Assembly: GCA_019454225.1 (NCBI GenBank)
Contig: CP075370.1
Coordinates: 672,001 to 736,000 of the forward strand
Source: Paracoccaceae bacterium
Lineage (GTDB): Bacteria; Pseudomonadota; Alphaproteobacteria; Rhodobacterales; Rhodobacteraceae
Direction of reading: 5' to 3'
DNA length: 64,000 bases
Of this stretch, positions 54,815 to 62,726 are shown piece by piece (the stretch's first letter is position 1; each line of letters opens with the position of its first letter). The position numbers were made by a program, and so were the translations under genes. The notes under the pieces were generated by a model. The model searched no databases and was not told the origin of the DNA. It worked only from the letters and a program-made list of their open reading frames with translations.

Positions 54815-56212
54815 ATGCGGCCTGATCTGGTGATCCGTGACGCGGTGATCGTGACGCCGGCGGGCCGGGTGCGGGGCGATCTGGCGGTTGCGGGCGGCCG
54901 CATCGCCGCCATCGGCCCCGACCTGCCGCAGGGCCGCCGCGAGATCGCGGCAGAGGGCCGGATGCTGATGCCCGGCGGCATCGACAGCCACTGCCATCTG
55001 GCGCAGGCGTCGGTTGCGGGCGAGGCGCCCTGCCCCGACGACTGGGCAACCGCGACGCGGGCGGCGGCGGCCGGCGGCACCACGACGGTGATCCCGCAAA
55101 GCATGGCCGCGCGCGGTGATGACATCGCGGCGCGGCTGGCGGATTACCTTGCCCCGGCGTCGCGGGCGGCCCTGATCGACCATGCGGTGATCGTGCAGAT
55201 GCCCGATGCCTCGCCCGGTTCGCTGGCTGCATTGCCGGGCCAGGCCGCGCGGGGGTTCCGGGCGGTCAAGATGTTCTCGACCTACCAGGGCTATGCGCTG
55301 GCGGATGATGAATTGCTGTCGATCCTGTCGGCGACTGCGGCGCTTGGAATGGTCGCGATCCTGCATGCCGAGGATGACGCGCTGGTGCGCCATGCGACCG
55401 CCGCCGAACTGGCGGCGGGGCGGCGCGGCCTTGACCGGCACACCCATGCCCGCCCGCAGATGGCCGAGGCCGAGATGATCCACCGCGGTGCCAACTACGC
55501 GGCGGTGACGGGCGCGCGGCTGCATGTCTATCACGTCTCGGGGGCGCTTGCGCTGGCCGAGGTTGCGCGGGCGCGGGCACGCGGTGTGGCGATCACGGCC
55601 GAAACCTGCGCGCATTACCTGAGCTTTACGGATGCCGATCTTGCCCGGCCAGGGTTCGAGGGGGCAAAGTTCCTCTGCGCGCCGCCGCTGCGGGGTGCCG
55701 ACGACCGCGCAACGCTCTGGGCGGCGCTGGCAGACGGCGGGCTGCAGATCGTATCCTCGGATCATTCGCCCAGTCACCGGATGCCAGCCATTGCCCGCGC
55801 GCTGGCCGGGGCCGACATGCCCTTTACCGGTTTTGGCGGCGGCATCCCCGGGTTGCAGACCATGCTGCCGGCAGTGTTCTCGGGTGGGGTGGTCCCGGGC
55901 CGGCTGACGCCCGAACGCTTTGCCGAGGTGACGTCGGCCGCACCCGCGCGGCTGTTCGGCCTGCGGGGCAAGGGGGCGCTTGCCATCGGATATGACGCCG
56001 ACCTGACGCTGTGGGATGCCGATGCCATCTGGACCGTGCGCCATGCCGACATGCACAGCCGCGTGGATTTCACCCCGTGGGACGGCGTGGACCTGCAAGG
56101 CCGCCCCGTGCTGACCGTCAGCCGGGGCCGCATCGTGATGCAGGACGGCGCGATCGACGACACATCCCCCGGCCACGGCCGCCTACTGGCGCAGGAGGCG
56201 CCCGCGACATGA
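54815..56212 (+). CDS. Hydantoinase/dihydropyrimidinase-family cyclic amidohydrolase
   Basis: The 465-residue enzyme shows the binuclear metal site of dihydroorotase-like amidohydrolases: IDSHCHL (His59, His61), carbamylated-lysine segment GFRAVKMFSTY (Lys152), AILHAEDD, VYHVSG and IVSSDHSPS. The overall pattern fits D-hydantoinase or dihydropyrimidinase, which open hydantoins to N-carbamoyl amino acids, the substrate class of the carbamoylases at 40.2 and 62.7 kb. The ATG at 54815 has AAGGA eight bases upstream; an ATG at 54806 is possible. It overlaps the BKACE gene by four bases. Confidence 0.88.
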   Translation: MRPDLVIRDAVIVTPAGRVRGDLAVAGGRIAAIGPDLPQGRREIAAEGRMLMPGGIDSHCHLAQASVAGEAPCPDDWATATRAAAAGGTTTVIPQSMAARGDDIAARLADYLAPASRAALIDHAVIVQMPDASPGSLAALPGQAARGFRAVKMFSTYQGYALADDELLSILSATAALGMVAILHAEDDALVRHATAAELAAGRRGLDRHTHARPQMAEAEMIHRGANYAAVTGARLHVYHVSGALALAEVARARARGVAITAETCAHYLSFTDADLARPGFEGAKFLCAPPLRGADDRATLWAALADGGLQIVSSDHSPSHRMPAIARALAGADMPFTGFGGGIPGLQTMLPAVFSGGVVPGRLTPERFAEVTSAAPARLFGLRGKGALAIGYDADLTLWDADAIWTVRHADMHSRVDFTPWDGVDLQGRPVLTVSRGRIVMQDGAIDDTSPGHGRLLAQEAPAT

Positions 56213-57087
56213 GATGGATCACCTGCGCCGTGAACGGCGGCACGCTTTCGCGCGCCGACACGCCCCATCTGGCGATCACCCCGGCCGAGATTGCAGCCGA
56301 TGCGCTGGCGGCGGCCGCGGCCGGGGCGGCGGTGGTGCATATCCACGTGCGCGACCCGGCAACCGGGCAGGGCGCGCATGACGTGGGCCTTTACGTCGAG
56401 GTGGCCGAGCGCATCCGCGAACGCGACCCGCAGGTTCTGATCCACTTCACCGGCGGCGGTGGCGGCACCTTGCCGGTGGGCCTGCATGACCCGGTGATCC
56501 AGCCGGCCGATGCCGCCGCGATCCTGTCGGCCGACCGAAGGCTGGCGCATCTGGGACCGGCGCGGGCCGACATGACGGGGCTGGATTGCGGCAGTTTTTC
56601 CTGGGGTGACGGCGGGTTGGTGTTCCTGTCCCCGACCGACATGCTGTACCGGGCGGCGGCCCTGCTGGGGCCGATGGGGGTGCGGCCCGAACTGACGGTG
56701 TTCGATCTGGGCCAGATGGCGCTGGCGGCCAGGATGATGGCCGATGGCGCCGTGCCCGACCGGACGCCGGTCTGCATCGGGTTTGGCGTGCTGTGGTGCG
56801 CCCCTGCCCGGCCCCTGGCACTGGAGGCGATGCTGGATCTGATGCCCGCCGGCACCCGCTGGACGGCATCGAGCAAGGGTGACGACGGCCAGCGCGCGCT
56901 GGCCCCCCTGATCGTGGAACGTGGCGGCGGCCTGCGGACGGGGATCGAGGATCATCACCTCTGGCACGGCGAACCGGTCACCAACGCGTATCTGGTGGAG
57001 CAGGCGGTTGCGGCCATGGCCCGAGGCGGCGCCGCGCCCGCCACGGCGCCCGAGGTGCGCGGACATCTGGGCCTGGCCCGTCAATAG
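56209..57087 (+). CDS. BKACE (DUF849) beta-keto acid cleavage enzyme
   Basis: The 292-residue TIM-barrel protein starts ITCAVNGG and has VVHIHVRDPATG (His46 and His48 as zinc ligands), FTGGGGG and a late TASSKGDDG segment. These fit the 3-keto-5-aminohexanoate cleavage (Kce/BKACE) family. Characterised members combine a beta-keto acid with acetyl-CoA to give acetoacetate and a CoA ester. The CxxN start and substrate-loop residues vary, so its own substrate is unknown. It is coupled to the hydantoinase upstream and its stop overlaps the convergent dehydrogenase by seven bases. Confidence 0.9.
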   Translation: MRWITCAVNGGTLSRADTPHLAITPAEIAADALAAAAAGAAVVHIHVRDPATGQGAHDVGLYVEVAERIRERDPQVLIHFTGGGGGTLPVGLHDPVIQPADAAAILSADRRLAHLGPARADMTGLDCGSFSWGDGGLVFLSPTDMLYRAAALLGPMGVRPELTVFDLGQMALAARMMADGAVPDRTPVCIGFGVLWCAPARPLALEAMLDLMPAGTRWTASSKGDDGQRALAPLIVERGGGLRTGIEDHHLWHGEPVTNAYLVEQAVAAMARGGAAPATAPEVRGHLGLARQ

Positions 57088-58040
57088 CCGCGCCCCGGCT
57101 GGACCAGGTTGCGCAGCGGCTCGCCCCGCCGCCAGCGGTGGACGTTGTCGCAGAACATGGCGATGGACGCTTCTTCCCACCCGTCGAAGACCGATGAGCA
57201 ATGCGGCGATATCAACGTGCGCGGCGCGGTCCACAGAGGGTGGCCGGGGGGCAGGGGTTCCTCCTCGAACACATCCAGCGCAGCCCCGGCCAGATGGCCG
57301 GCGTTCAGCGCCGATGCCAGCGCCGCGCCGTCGATCACGCCCCCGCGCGAGACGTCGGCGATCACCGCGTCATGCTTCATAGCGGCAATCGCCTCGGCCC
57401 CCAGCAGCCCGCGCGTCGCCGGGGTCAGCGGTGTGCAGACGGCCACCAGATCGGCCAGCGGCCAAAGGTGGGGCAGATCGGCGGGAGGGCGCACATCGAC
57501 CCCCTCGATCGGTGCAGGCGTGTTGCGCACGCCCACCACCCGCATGCCCATGGCGCGCGCGCGGGCGGCCACGGCCTGACCCGTGCGCCCCAGCCCCACC
57601 ACCAGCGCCGTGCCACCCCGCAGGGGGCGCATCGTCCTTTCCCGCCGCCAGTGGCCCGCCGTCTGGTCGGACATGAGGCCCGGGACATCCAGCCGGAAAT
57701 GCAGCGCGGCCGCGATGACGTATTCGGCCATCTGGTCCGCCGCGACGCCTGCGGCATTGGTGACGGTGGTGCGCGTGGGGTCCCATGTGCCGAGATGGTC
57801 CACCCCGGACCCGCCGACGGAAATCCAGGCGGGGCCGCCCGTCCCGGTAAGGGCAGCGGCGGGAAACCGCGGAGTGCCTGCAAAGCGGATGGTGAACACG
57901 ATGTCGGGCGCGGTGTCGGCCACCATGCCGGGCAAGGCGGCATAGCTGTCGCAACCCGAAACCACGGCGCCCGGCACCGCAGCCTGCACCTGAGCCATCA
58001 GCGGCGCGGGGGTGGCCGCGTGGATCAGTATCCGCGTCAT
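57081..58040 (-). CDS. D-2-hydroxyacid dehydrogenase, GhrA-like
   Basis: The 319-residue protein has the NAD(P) motif VVGLGRTGQAVAARA (about residues 145-159), the catalytic arginine in DVSRGGVIDG and the histidine in LISPHCSSV. The relatively weak N-terminal domain and the WEEASIAMFCDNV C-terminus resemble glyoxylate/hydroxypyruvate reductase A. It reduces a 2-keto acid, possibly the product of the adjacent aminotransferase, with which it overlaps by four bases. It is the last gene of the minus-strand transporter operon. Confidence 0.9.
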   Translation of the reverse strand: MTRILIHAATPAPLMAQVQAAVPGAVVSGCDSYAALPGMVADTAPDIVFTIRFAGTPRFPAAALTGTGGPAWISVGGSGVDHLGTWDPTRTTVTNAAGVAADQMAEYVIAAALHFRLDVPGLMSDQTAGHWRRERTMRPLRGGTALVVGLGRTGQAVAARARAMGMRVVGVRNTPAPIEGVDVRPPADLPHLWPLADLVAVCTPLTPATRGLLGAEAIAAMKHDAVIADVSRGGVIDGAALASALNAGHLAGAALDVFEEEPLPPGHPLWTAPRTLISPHCSSVFDGWEEASIAMFCDNVHRWRRGEPLRNLVQPGRGY

Positions 58041-59092
58041 GCCAGCGATCCTTCGATCAGGACGGCCGCACGGTGCATGTCATCCTCCGTGCCGATCGTT
58101 GCGCGCAGGCGATCGGGCAGACCGTAGCCCGCCATCCCGCGCAGCAGGATGCCGCCCGCCCGCAGCGCCGCATCGGCGCGAGCGGCGGCAGCGGGCGACC
58201 CGAACCCGATCAGGGCAAAGTTCGTGTGGCTTTGCGGCACGTCCAGCCCCGCGCCGCGCAGCCGGGCGCAGAACGCATCACGCCGCGCGGCGGTGGCGGC
58301 CACGGTCGCGCCCATCCATGCCTGATCGCGCATCGCGGCGGCGGCGGCGGCCTGTGTGGGGGCGGTCAGCCCGTTCGGGGGCATGCATTTCTGCACCTCG
58401 GCCCGGATGGCATCGGGGAACAGGCCCCATCCGGCCCGCAGGCCTGCCAGTCCGTAGGCCTTGGAAAAGCTGCGCAGGACGATGGTATTCCCCCGGGCCA
58501 CAAGATCGAACACGGGGGCAGGGGGCGCGAATTCGGCATAAGCCTCATCCACCACCAGCAGCACGTCGCCCGGCAGGCCGTCGCGCAGGGCCACGATATG
58601 CCCTTGTCCGATCCGCGTGCCGGTGGGGTTGCCGGGGTTGGCCACGAACACCACCCGTGTCTGCGGCGTCACCCGGTCCAGCAGGGCCGCCACATCCACC
58701 GTCAGCCCGGCCTCGGGTGCCATGTCCACCACTGCGCCTGCCAGCCGTGCGGCGGTGGCGAAATACAGGTATCCATGGGCGGGCATCAGCGCGCGGTCGC
58801 CCGGCGCCAGATAGGCCCGCGCGACGGCGGCGATCAGGTCCATCGACCCCGCCCCGCACAGGATGCGGCGGGGCGGCAGACCGTGCACGTCTGCGATGGC
58901 GGCGCGGAGGTCGGTGCAATCGGGGTCGGGATAAAGCGCCGCATCGGCCAGTGCGGCCCGGGCGGCGGCCAGTGCCGAGGGGCTGGGGGGGCAGCAGCTT
59001 TCGTTCTGGGCAAGCGAGGTCATGCCCGCCGCGAGGTCGGCCAGCGGGTAGGCGGCCACGGTGGCCAGTTGTGCCACGGGCCGCGGAGCCAT
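58037..59092 (-). CDS. HisC-like class I/II aminotransferase
   Basis: The 351-residue PLP enzyme has LAQNESCCPPSPSAL near the N-terminus, VANPGNPTGT, VVDEAYAEF and the PLP lysine in SFSKAYGLAGLRAGWG (about residue 205). This is the histidinol-phosphate aminotransferase layout, but the gene sits between a transporter and a hydroxyacid dehydrogenase rather than with his genes. A catabolic role, converting an imported amino compound to a keto acid that the next gene reduces, is a reasonable inference. Start is three bases after the permease stop. Confidence 0.88.
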   Translation of the reverse strand: MAPRPVAQLATVAAYPLADLAAGMTSLAQNESCCPPSPSALAAARAALADAALYPDPDCTDLRAAIADVHGLPPRRILCGAGSMDLIAAVARAYLAPGDRALMPAHGYLYFATAARLAGAVVDMAPEAGLTVDVAALLDRVTPQTRVVFVANPGNPTGTRIGQGHIVALRDGLPGDVLLVVDEAYAEFAPPAPVFDLVARGNTIVLRSFSKAYGLAGLRAGWGLFPDAIRAEVQKCMPPNGLTAPTQAAAAAAMRDQAWMGATVAATAARRDAFCARLRGAGLDVPQSHTNFALIGFGSPAAAARADAALRAGGILLRGMAGYGLPDRLRATIGTEDDMHRAAVLIEGSLA

Positions 59093-59095
59093 GGG

Positions 59096-59980
59096 TCAGC
59101 GCCGCGGAGCGCGGCGGCGGCCGGCGCTGTTGGTGAAATCGTCCACGATGAAGTTGATGGCCATGGTCACGCTGGCAATCGCCATGGCAGGGGCAAGCAC
59201 CGGCATCGCCGAGGCGCCGAACTGCAACGCCGCGATATTCTCGCGCACCATCGAGCCCCAGTCGGCGCGGGGCGGCTGGATGCCGAGCCCGAGGAAGCTG
59301 AGCGAGGAGACGAACAGGATCACGTAGATCAGCCGCAGGCCGAACTCGGACAGCAGCGGCAGCCAGATGTTCGGCCAGATCTCGGCCCGGATGATCCACC
59401 AAAGCCCCTCGCCCCGCAGGCGCGCGGCCTCGACGAAATCCTGCGTCATCACCTCCATCCCCAGCGCGCGCGACAGGCGGAAGGCGATGGGGGCGAACAG
59501 GCAGCCGGTGATGATGATCAGCACCGGTATGGATGATCCGAAGGCCGCGATGCCGATCAGGCCCAGCATGATGGTGGGCAGGCTGATCATCGCGTCGTTG
59601 AAGCGGGCAACCAGCACGTCGACCATGCCGCCGATCAGGGCGGACCCGACGCCGGCAACCACGCCGATCAGAAAGCCCAGCATGGTGGCCAGCAGCGCGA
59701 TGCCCAGGGTGCGGCTGGCGCCATAGACGATGCGGGTCATCACGTCGCGATCCTGGCTGTCGGTGCCCAGCCAGGCACCGGGGCGCGGGGCCTGGTACGA
59801 TCCGTAGTCGCGCGGGAAGGGCAGGTCATTCTCGCCCAGCGGCAGCACGAAGGGGCCGATGATCGCAATTGCCGCCCACAGCAGCAGGATGGCGACACCG
59901 ACGCGGCCGAACCACGTCAGCCGCCCCCGCCCCTTGCGGCGGCGCGCGGCGGGAAGTGCCGGGTCGGGTGCGGCCGTCAT
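59096..59980 (-). CDS. ABC transporter permease, DppC/OppC type
   Basis: The 294-residue membrane protein has an N-terminal helix after a basic start (RRRKGRGRLTWFGRVG), then five more helices. An EAA-type loop is seen at FVEAARLRGEGLWWIIRAEIWPN, and LGTDSQDRDVMTRIVYGAS marks the DppC group. It forms the membrane channel with the preceding DppB-type protein, whose stop overlaps its start (ATGA). Substrates of such systems include peptides, opines and other nitrogenous solutes. Confidence 0.93.
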   Translation of the reverse strand: MTAAPDPALPAARRRKGRGRLTWFGRVGVAILLLWAAIAIIGPFVLPLGENDLPFPRDYGSYQAPRPGAWLGTDSQDRDVMTRIVYGASRTLGIALLATMLGFLIGVVAGVGSALIGGMVDVLVARFNDAMISLPTIMLGLIGIAAFGSSIPVLIIITGCLFAPIAFRLSRALGMEVMTQDFVEAARLRGEGLWWIIRAEIWPNIWLPLLSEFGLRLIYVILFVSSLSFLGLGIQPPRADWGSMVRENIAALQFGASAMPVLAPAMAIASVTMAINFIVDDFTNSAGRRRAPRR

Positions 59981-60930
59981 CTCGGATACCTCAGGCGCGG
60001 GTTGGACAGGATCGCGACGATGTCCGCCACCATGATGATCGCGACATAGGCCGCGCAGAACATCATGCCGATGGATTGCACCACGATGAAGTCGCGTGTC
60101 TGGACGGCCTGCACCATCAGCACGGCAAGACCCGGATAGCTGAAATACACCTCGACCACCACGACGCCCGAGATCAGATACGCCAGGTTCAGCGCGATGA
60201 CATTGACGATGGGACCCACGGCATTGGGCAGTGCATGGCGCAGCACCAGGCGGCGGCGGGGCACACCCTTCAGCATCGCCATTTCCACATAGGGCGCCGT
60301 CAGCACGTTCAGCAGCGCCGCGCGCGTCATGCGGATCATCTGGGACGAGGTGACGATCGCGAGCGTCAGCACGGGATAGGCAAAGTGCTGATACAACTGG
60401 AACAGCCCCTTGCCTTCGGCGCTGCCGATGACCACCGCCGACCCGAGGTTCAGCGCCAGCACGAACACCGCGACCAGGCAGGTTGCAACGAAGAATTCGG
60501 GCGCGGCCACGAGGCCGACATTGAACATCGTCAGGCTGCGGTCAAACGCGCTGCCCGGCCACATCGCGGCCAGAAGGCCAAGCCCCACAGACAAGGGCAC
60601 CGAGACGGAGGCTGTCAGCAGGGCGACGGCAACGGTGTTGTACCACCGCGCGCCGATCATGTTGGCCACGGGCGCCTCGTTGGCCAGGGACAGACCGAGG
60701 TCCCCGGTCACGAAGCCCTGCAGCCAGGACAGGTACTGAACGTGCAGGGGCCGGTCCAGACCCAGCCGGGCGCGCAGGGCGGCGACATTTTCGGGCGTCG
60801 CCTCCTGCCCCAGGCGGATCTGCGCCGCATCTCCCGGCAGGACCTGCGTGCCCAGGAACACCACGAGCGACACGAAGAACAGCGTGCCGAGGCCAACCAG
60901 CAGCCGACGCAGGATCAGACCGGGGATCAC
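59977..60930 (-). CDS. ABC transporter permease, DppB/OppB type
   Basis: The 317-residue protein has six helices and the DppB pattern: RRLLVGLGTLFFVSLVVFLG at the start, VQYLSWLQGFVTGDLGLSL near residue 85 and the coupling loop VEMAMLKGVPRRRLVLRHALPN around residue 215. The second half ends SYPGLAVLMVQAVQTRDF. It pairs with the DppC-type protein. The start lies 37 bases after the binding-protein stop. No DppD/DppF-type ATPase gene is seen next to it. Confidence 0.93.
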   Translation of the reverse strand: MIPGLILRRLLVGLGTLFFVSLVVFLGTQVLPGDAAQIRLGQEATPENVAALRARLGLDRPLHVQYLSWLQGFVTGDLGLSLANEAPVANMIGARWYNTVAVALLTASVSVPLSVGLGLLAAMWPGSAFDRSLTMFNVGLVAAPEFFVATCLVAVFVLALNLGSAVVIGSAEGKGLFQLYQHFAYPVLTLAIVTSSQMIRMTRAALLNVLTAPYVEMAMLKGVPRRRLVLRHALPNAVGPIVNVIALNLAYLISGVVVVEVYFSYPGLAVLMVQAVQTRDFIVVQSIGMMFCAAYVAIIMVADIVAILSNPRLRYPR

Positions 60931-60967
60931 CTGCGATCCCCCCTGCGCCGACTGCCGCCGGGTGATG

Positions 60968-62602
60968 TCATGCCTTGTCGATCCAGTAGTATTCCGGCCC
61001 CTCGACGCCGCCGTAGGGTGCCAGCGGCACGTTGGTGAAGCCCTTCACATAGTCGTTTGCCGCGTCGATGAAGTTGCGGTGCACCGGGATGACCGAACCG
61101 GCCTCGTTGTGCACCATTTCCTGCATGTCGTGATACATCTGCTTGCGCACCGTGGCATCCGTGGTGGCCCGCGACTTGATTAGCAGGTCGTCGAACATCG
61201 GGTTCTTCCAGTGCGACTCGTTCCAGTTCGCGTCCGACTTGTAGGCGAGGGTCAGCTGGATGTTGGCCGTGGGCCGCATGTTCCAGCTTGCGATGCAGAC
61301 CGGTGCGACAAGCCAGACCGCGCTCCAGTAGCCATCGGTCGATACGCGCTGAACCTCGATGTTCATGCCGATGGCCTGCGCCTCGCGCTGCAGGACAAGC
61401 GCCTGTTCCAGGGATGCCGGGGCCACCTCGGACGCGATGATCGGGATCACGGTGCTGCCGATTCCGGACTTCTGGAAATGGAACTTGGCCTTCTCCGGGT
61501 CGAGCATGCGCTGCGGCAGGTCGGGGGACCAGTCGGCATAGGCCTTGTTGATCGGCTGGTCGTTGCCCAGTGTGCCCTGTCCGGCCAGCGTGCCCTTCAG
61601 CAGGCGCTCGCGGTCCATCAGGTACTTGAACGCCATCACCAGATCGTCGTTGCTGCCCGGGGCCATGTCGCGGCGCATGGCGATGGTGACGTATGACCCC
61701 GATTCCGTGGCGATGATCCGCTTGCCCGGCGTGCCCGAAACGCTGGCCATCGCATTCGGCAGAACGCCCTGGATCACATCCAGATCGCCAGCGAGGAAGG
61801 CATTCATCCGTGCGACCGGATCGGGGATGCCGAAGTTCTCGATCTCGTCGATATAGGGGCCGTCACCCCAGTAATTCTCGAAGGCCGTTCCGCGCGCCCG
61901 CACGCCCGGCACGAATTCGGCCACCCGGAACGGCCCGCTGCCGATGGGCTTGCTGAAATCGGTGGCGCCGTCCTGCACGATCTTGAAGTGGAATGTCCCC
62001 AGGACGATGGGCAGGTCGGCGTTCGGCGTCTTGAGGATCGCCTTCACCTCGTAGGGTCCGACCTTTTCCCAGCGTTCGATGTCGGCCACCAGCGACTTGG
62101 CCCGCGACGCGGTGCCCTCGCCAAGGTGCCGGTTCATCGAATAGATCACATCGTCGGCCGTCAGGGTCTTGCCGTCGTGGAACTCGACCCCCTGCTTCAG
62201 CTTGAACGTCCATTCCGTCGCATCGGCGTTCGGGACGAATTCCTCCGCGATCTCGGGCGAGGCCGTCAGGTTGTCGGTCAGCCGGGTGAGCGACGAATAG
62301 AACATCCGCATCCGGTGGAAATCGGTCGAGGACGACACGAGCAGCGGATCGAGCGAGTCGTCGGGGCCATGCACAACCTCGCCAAAGGTAAGCTTGCCGC
62401 CGCGCTTTGGCGTCTGGGCATGGGCCATCGACGCTCCGGCAAAGATCGACCCGGCGAAGGCGGCGGAGGCGCCCGCGCCCATCATCCAGCCCAGCACGTC
62501 GCGGCGACTTGCACCCCGCCGCAGCATCGTCAGGAGTGCCTGGCGGTCGGACGGGCGAAGGTCTGCGAACGGTGAGGACGTTCCATCATGCTTGTCGGCC
62601 AT
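60968..62602 (-). CDS. ABC transporter family 5 substrate-binding protein (peptide/opine/nickel type)
   Basis: The 544-residue protein has a twin-arginine signal (SRRDVLGWMMGAGA) with cleavage after AHAQ and an unusual 30-residue N-extension before it. The mature part has the SBP family 5 pattern: GPDDSLDPLLVSS, WTFKLKQGVEFHDGKTLTADDVIYS and PIGSGPFRVAEF. It would deliver solute to the two downstream permeases. AAGGAG lies five bases before the ATG. A weak promoter (TTGACG at 62666-62661 on the minus strand) may sit in the 124-bp leader. Tat export of this family is uncommon but known. Confidence 0.92.
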   Translation of the reverse strand: MADKHDGTSSPFADLRPSDRQALLTMLRRGASRRDVLGWMMGAGASAAFAGSIFAGASMAHAQTPKRGGKLTFGEVVHGPDDSLDPLLVSSSTDFHRMRMFYSSLTRLTDNLTASPEIAEEFVPNADATEWTFKLKQGVEFHDGKTLTADDVIYSMNRHLGEGTASRAKSLVADIERWEKVGPYEVKAILKTPNADLPIVLGTFHFKIVQDGATDFSKPIGSGPFRVAEFVPGVRARGTAFENYWGDGPYIDEIENFGIPDPVARMNAFLAGDLDVIQGVLPNAMASVSGTPGKRIIATESGSYVTIAMRRDMAPGSNDDLVMAFKYLMDRERLLKGTLAGQGTLGNDQPINKAYADWSPDLPQRMLDPEKAKFHFQKSGIGSTVIPIIASEVAPASLEQALVLQREAQAIGMNIEVQRVSTDGYWSAVWLVAPVCIASWNMRPTANIQLTLAYKSDANWNESHWKNPMFDDLLIKSRATTDATVRKQMYHDMQEMVHNEAGSVIPVHRNFIDAANDYVKGFTNVPLAPYGGVEGPEYYWIDKA

Positions 62603-62679
62603 GTGCGCTCCTTGAAAAAGAAGGTGGGACTGATCGAGACTACGGATCGTCCGTCCTTTGCGTCAAGGCAGCCATCCAT

Positions 62680-62719
62680 AAATAAAATGGGGTCTTAGCC
62701 AGTAGAACTGACACCCCAT
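62680..62719 (-). terminator. Intrinsic terminator after the L-carbamoylase gene
   Basis: On the minus strand ATGGGGT (62719-62713) pairs with ACCCCAT (62693-62687), with a CAG/CTG inner pairing, and is followed by TTTTATTTAT. It starts eight bases after the carbamoylase stop. The transporter operon therefore probably has its own promoter. Confidence 0.75.
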
Positions 62720-62726
62720 AGGCGAT

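Noticed and set aside
58037-59092. Histidine-biosynthesis hisC
   Set aside because: Fold and motifs match HisC, but the gene lies in a transporter/dehydrogenase operon away from any his genes, so I kept a general aminotransferase call.
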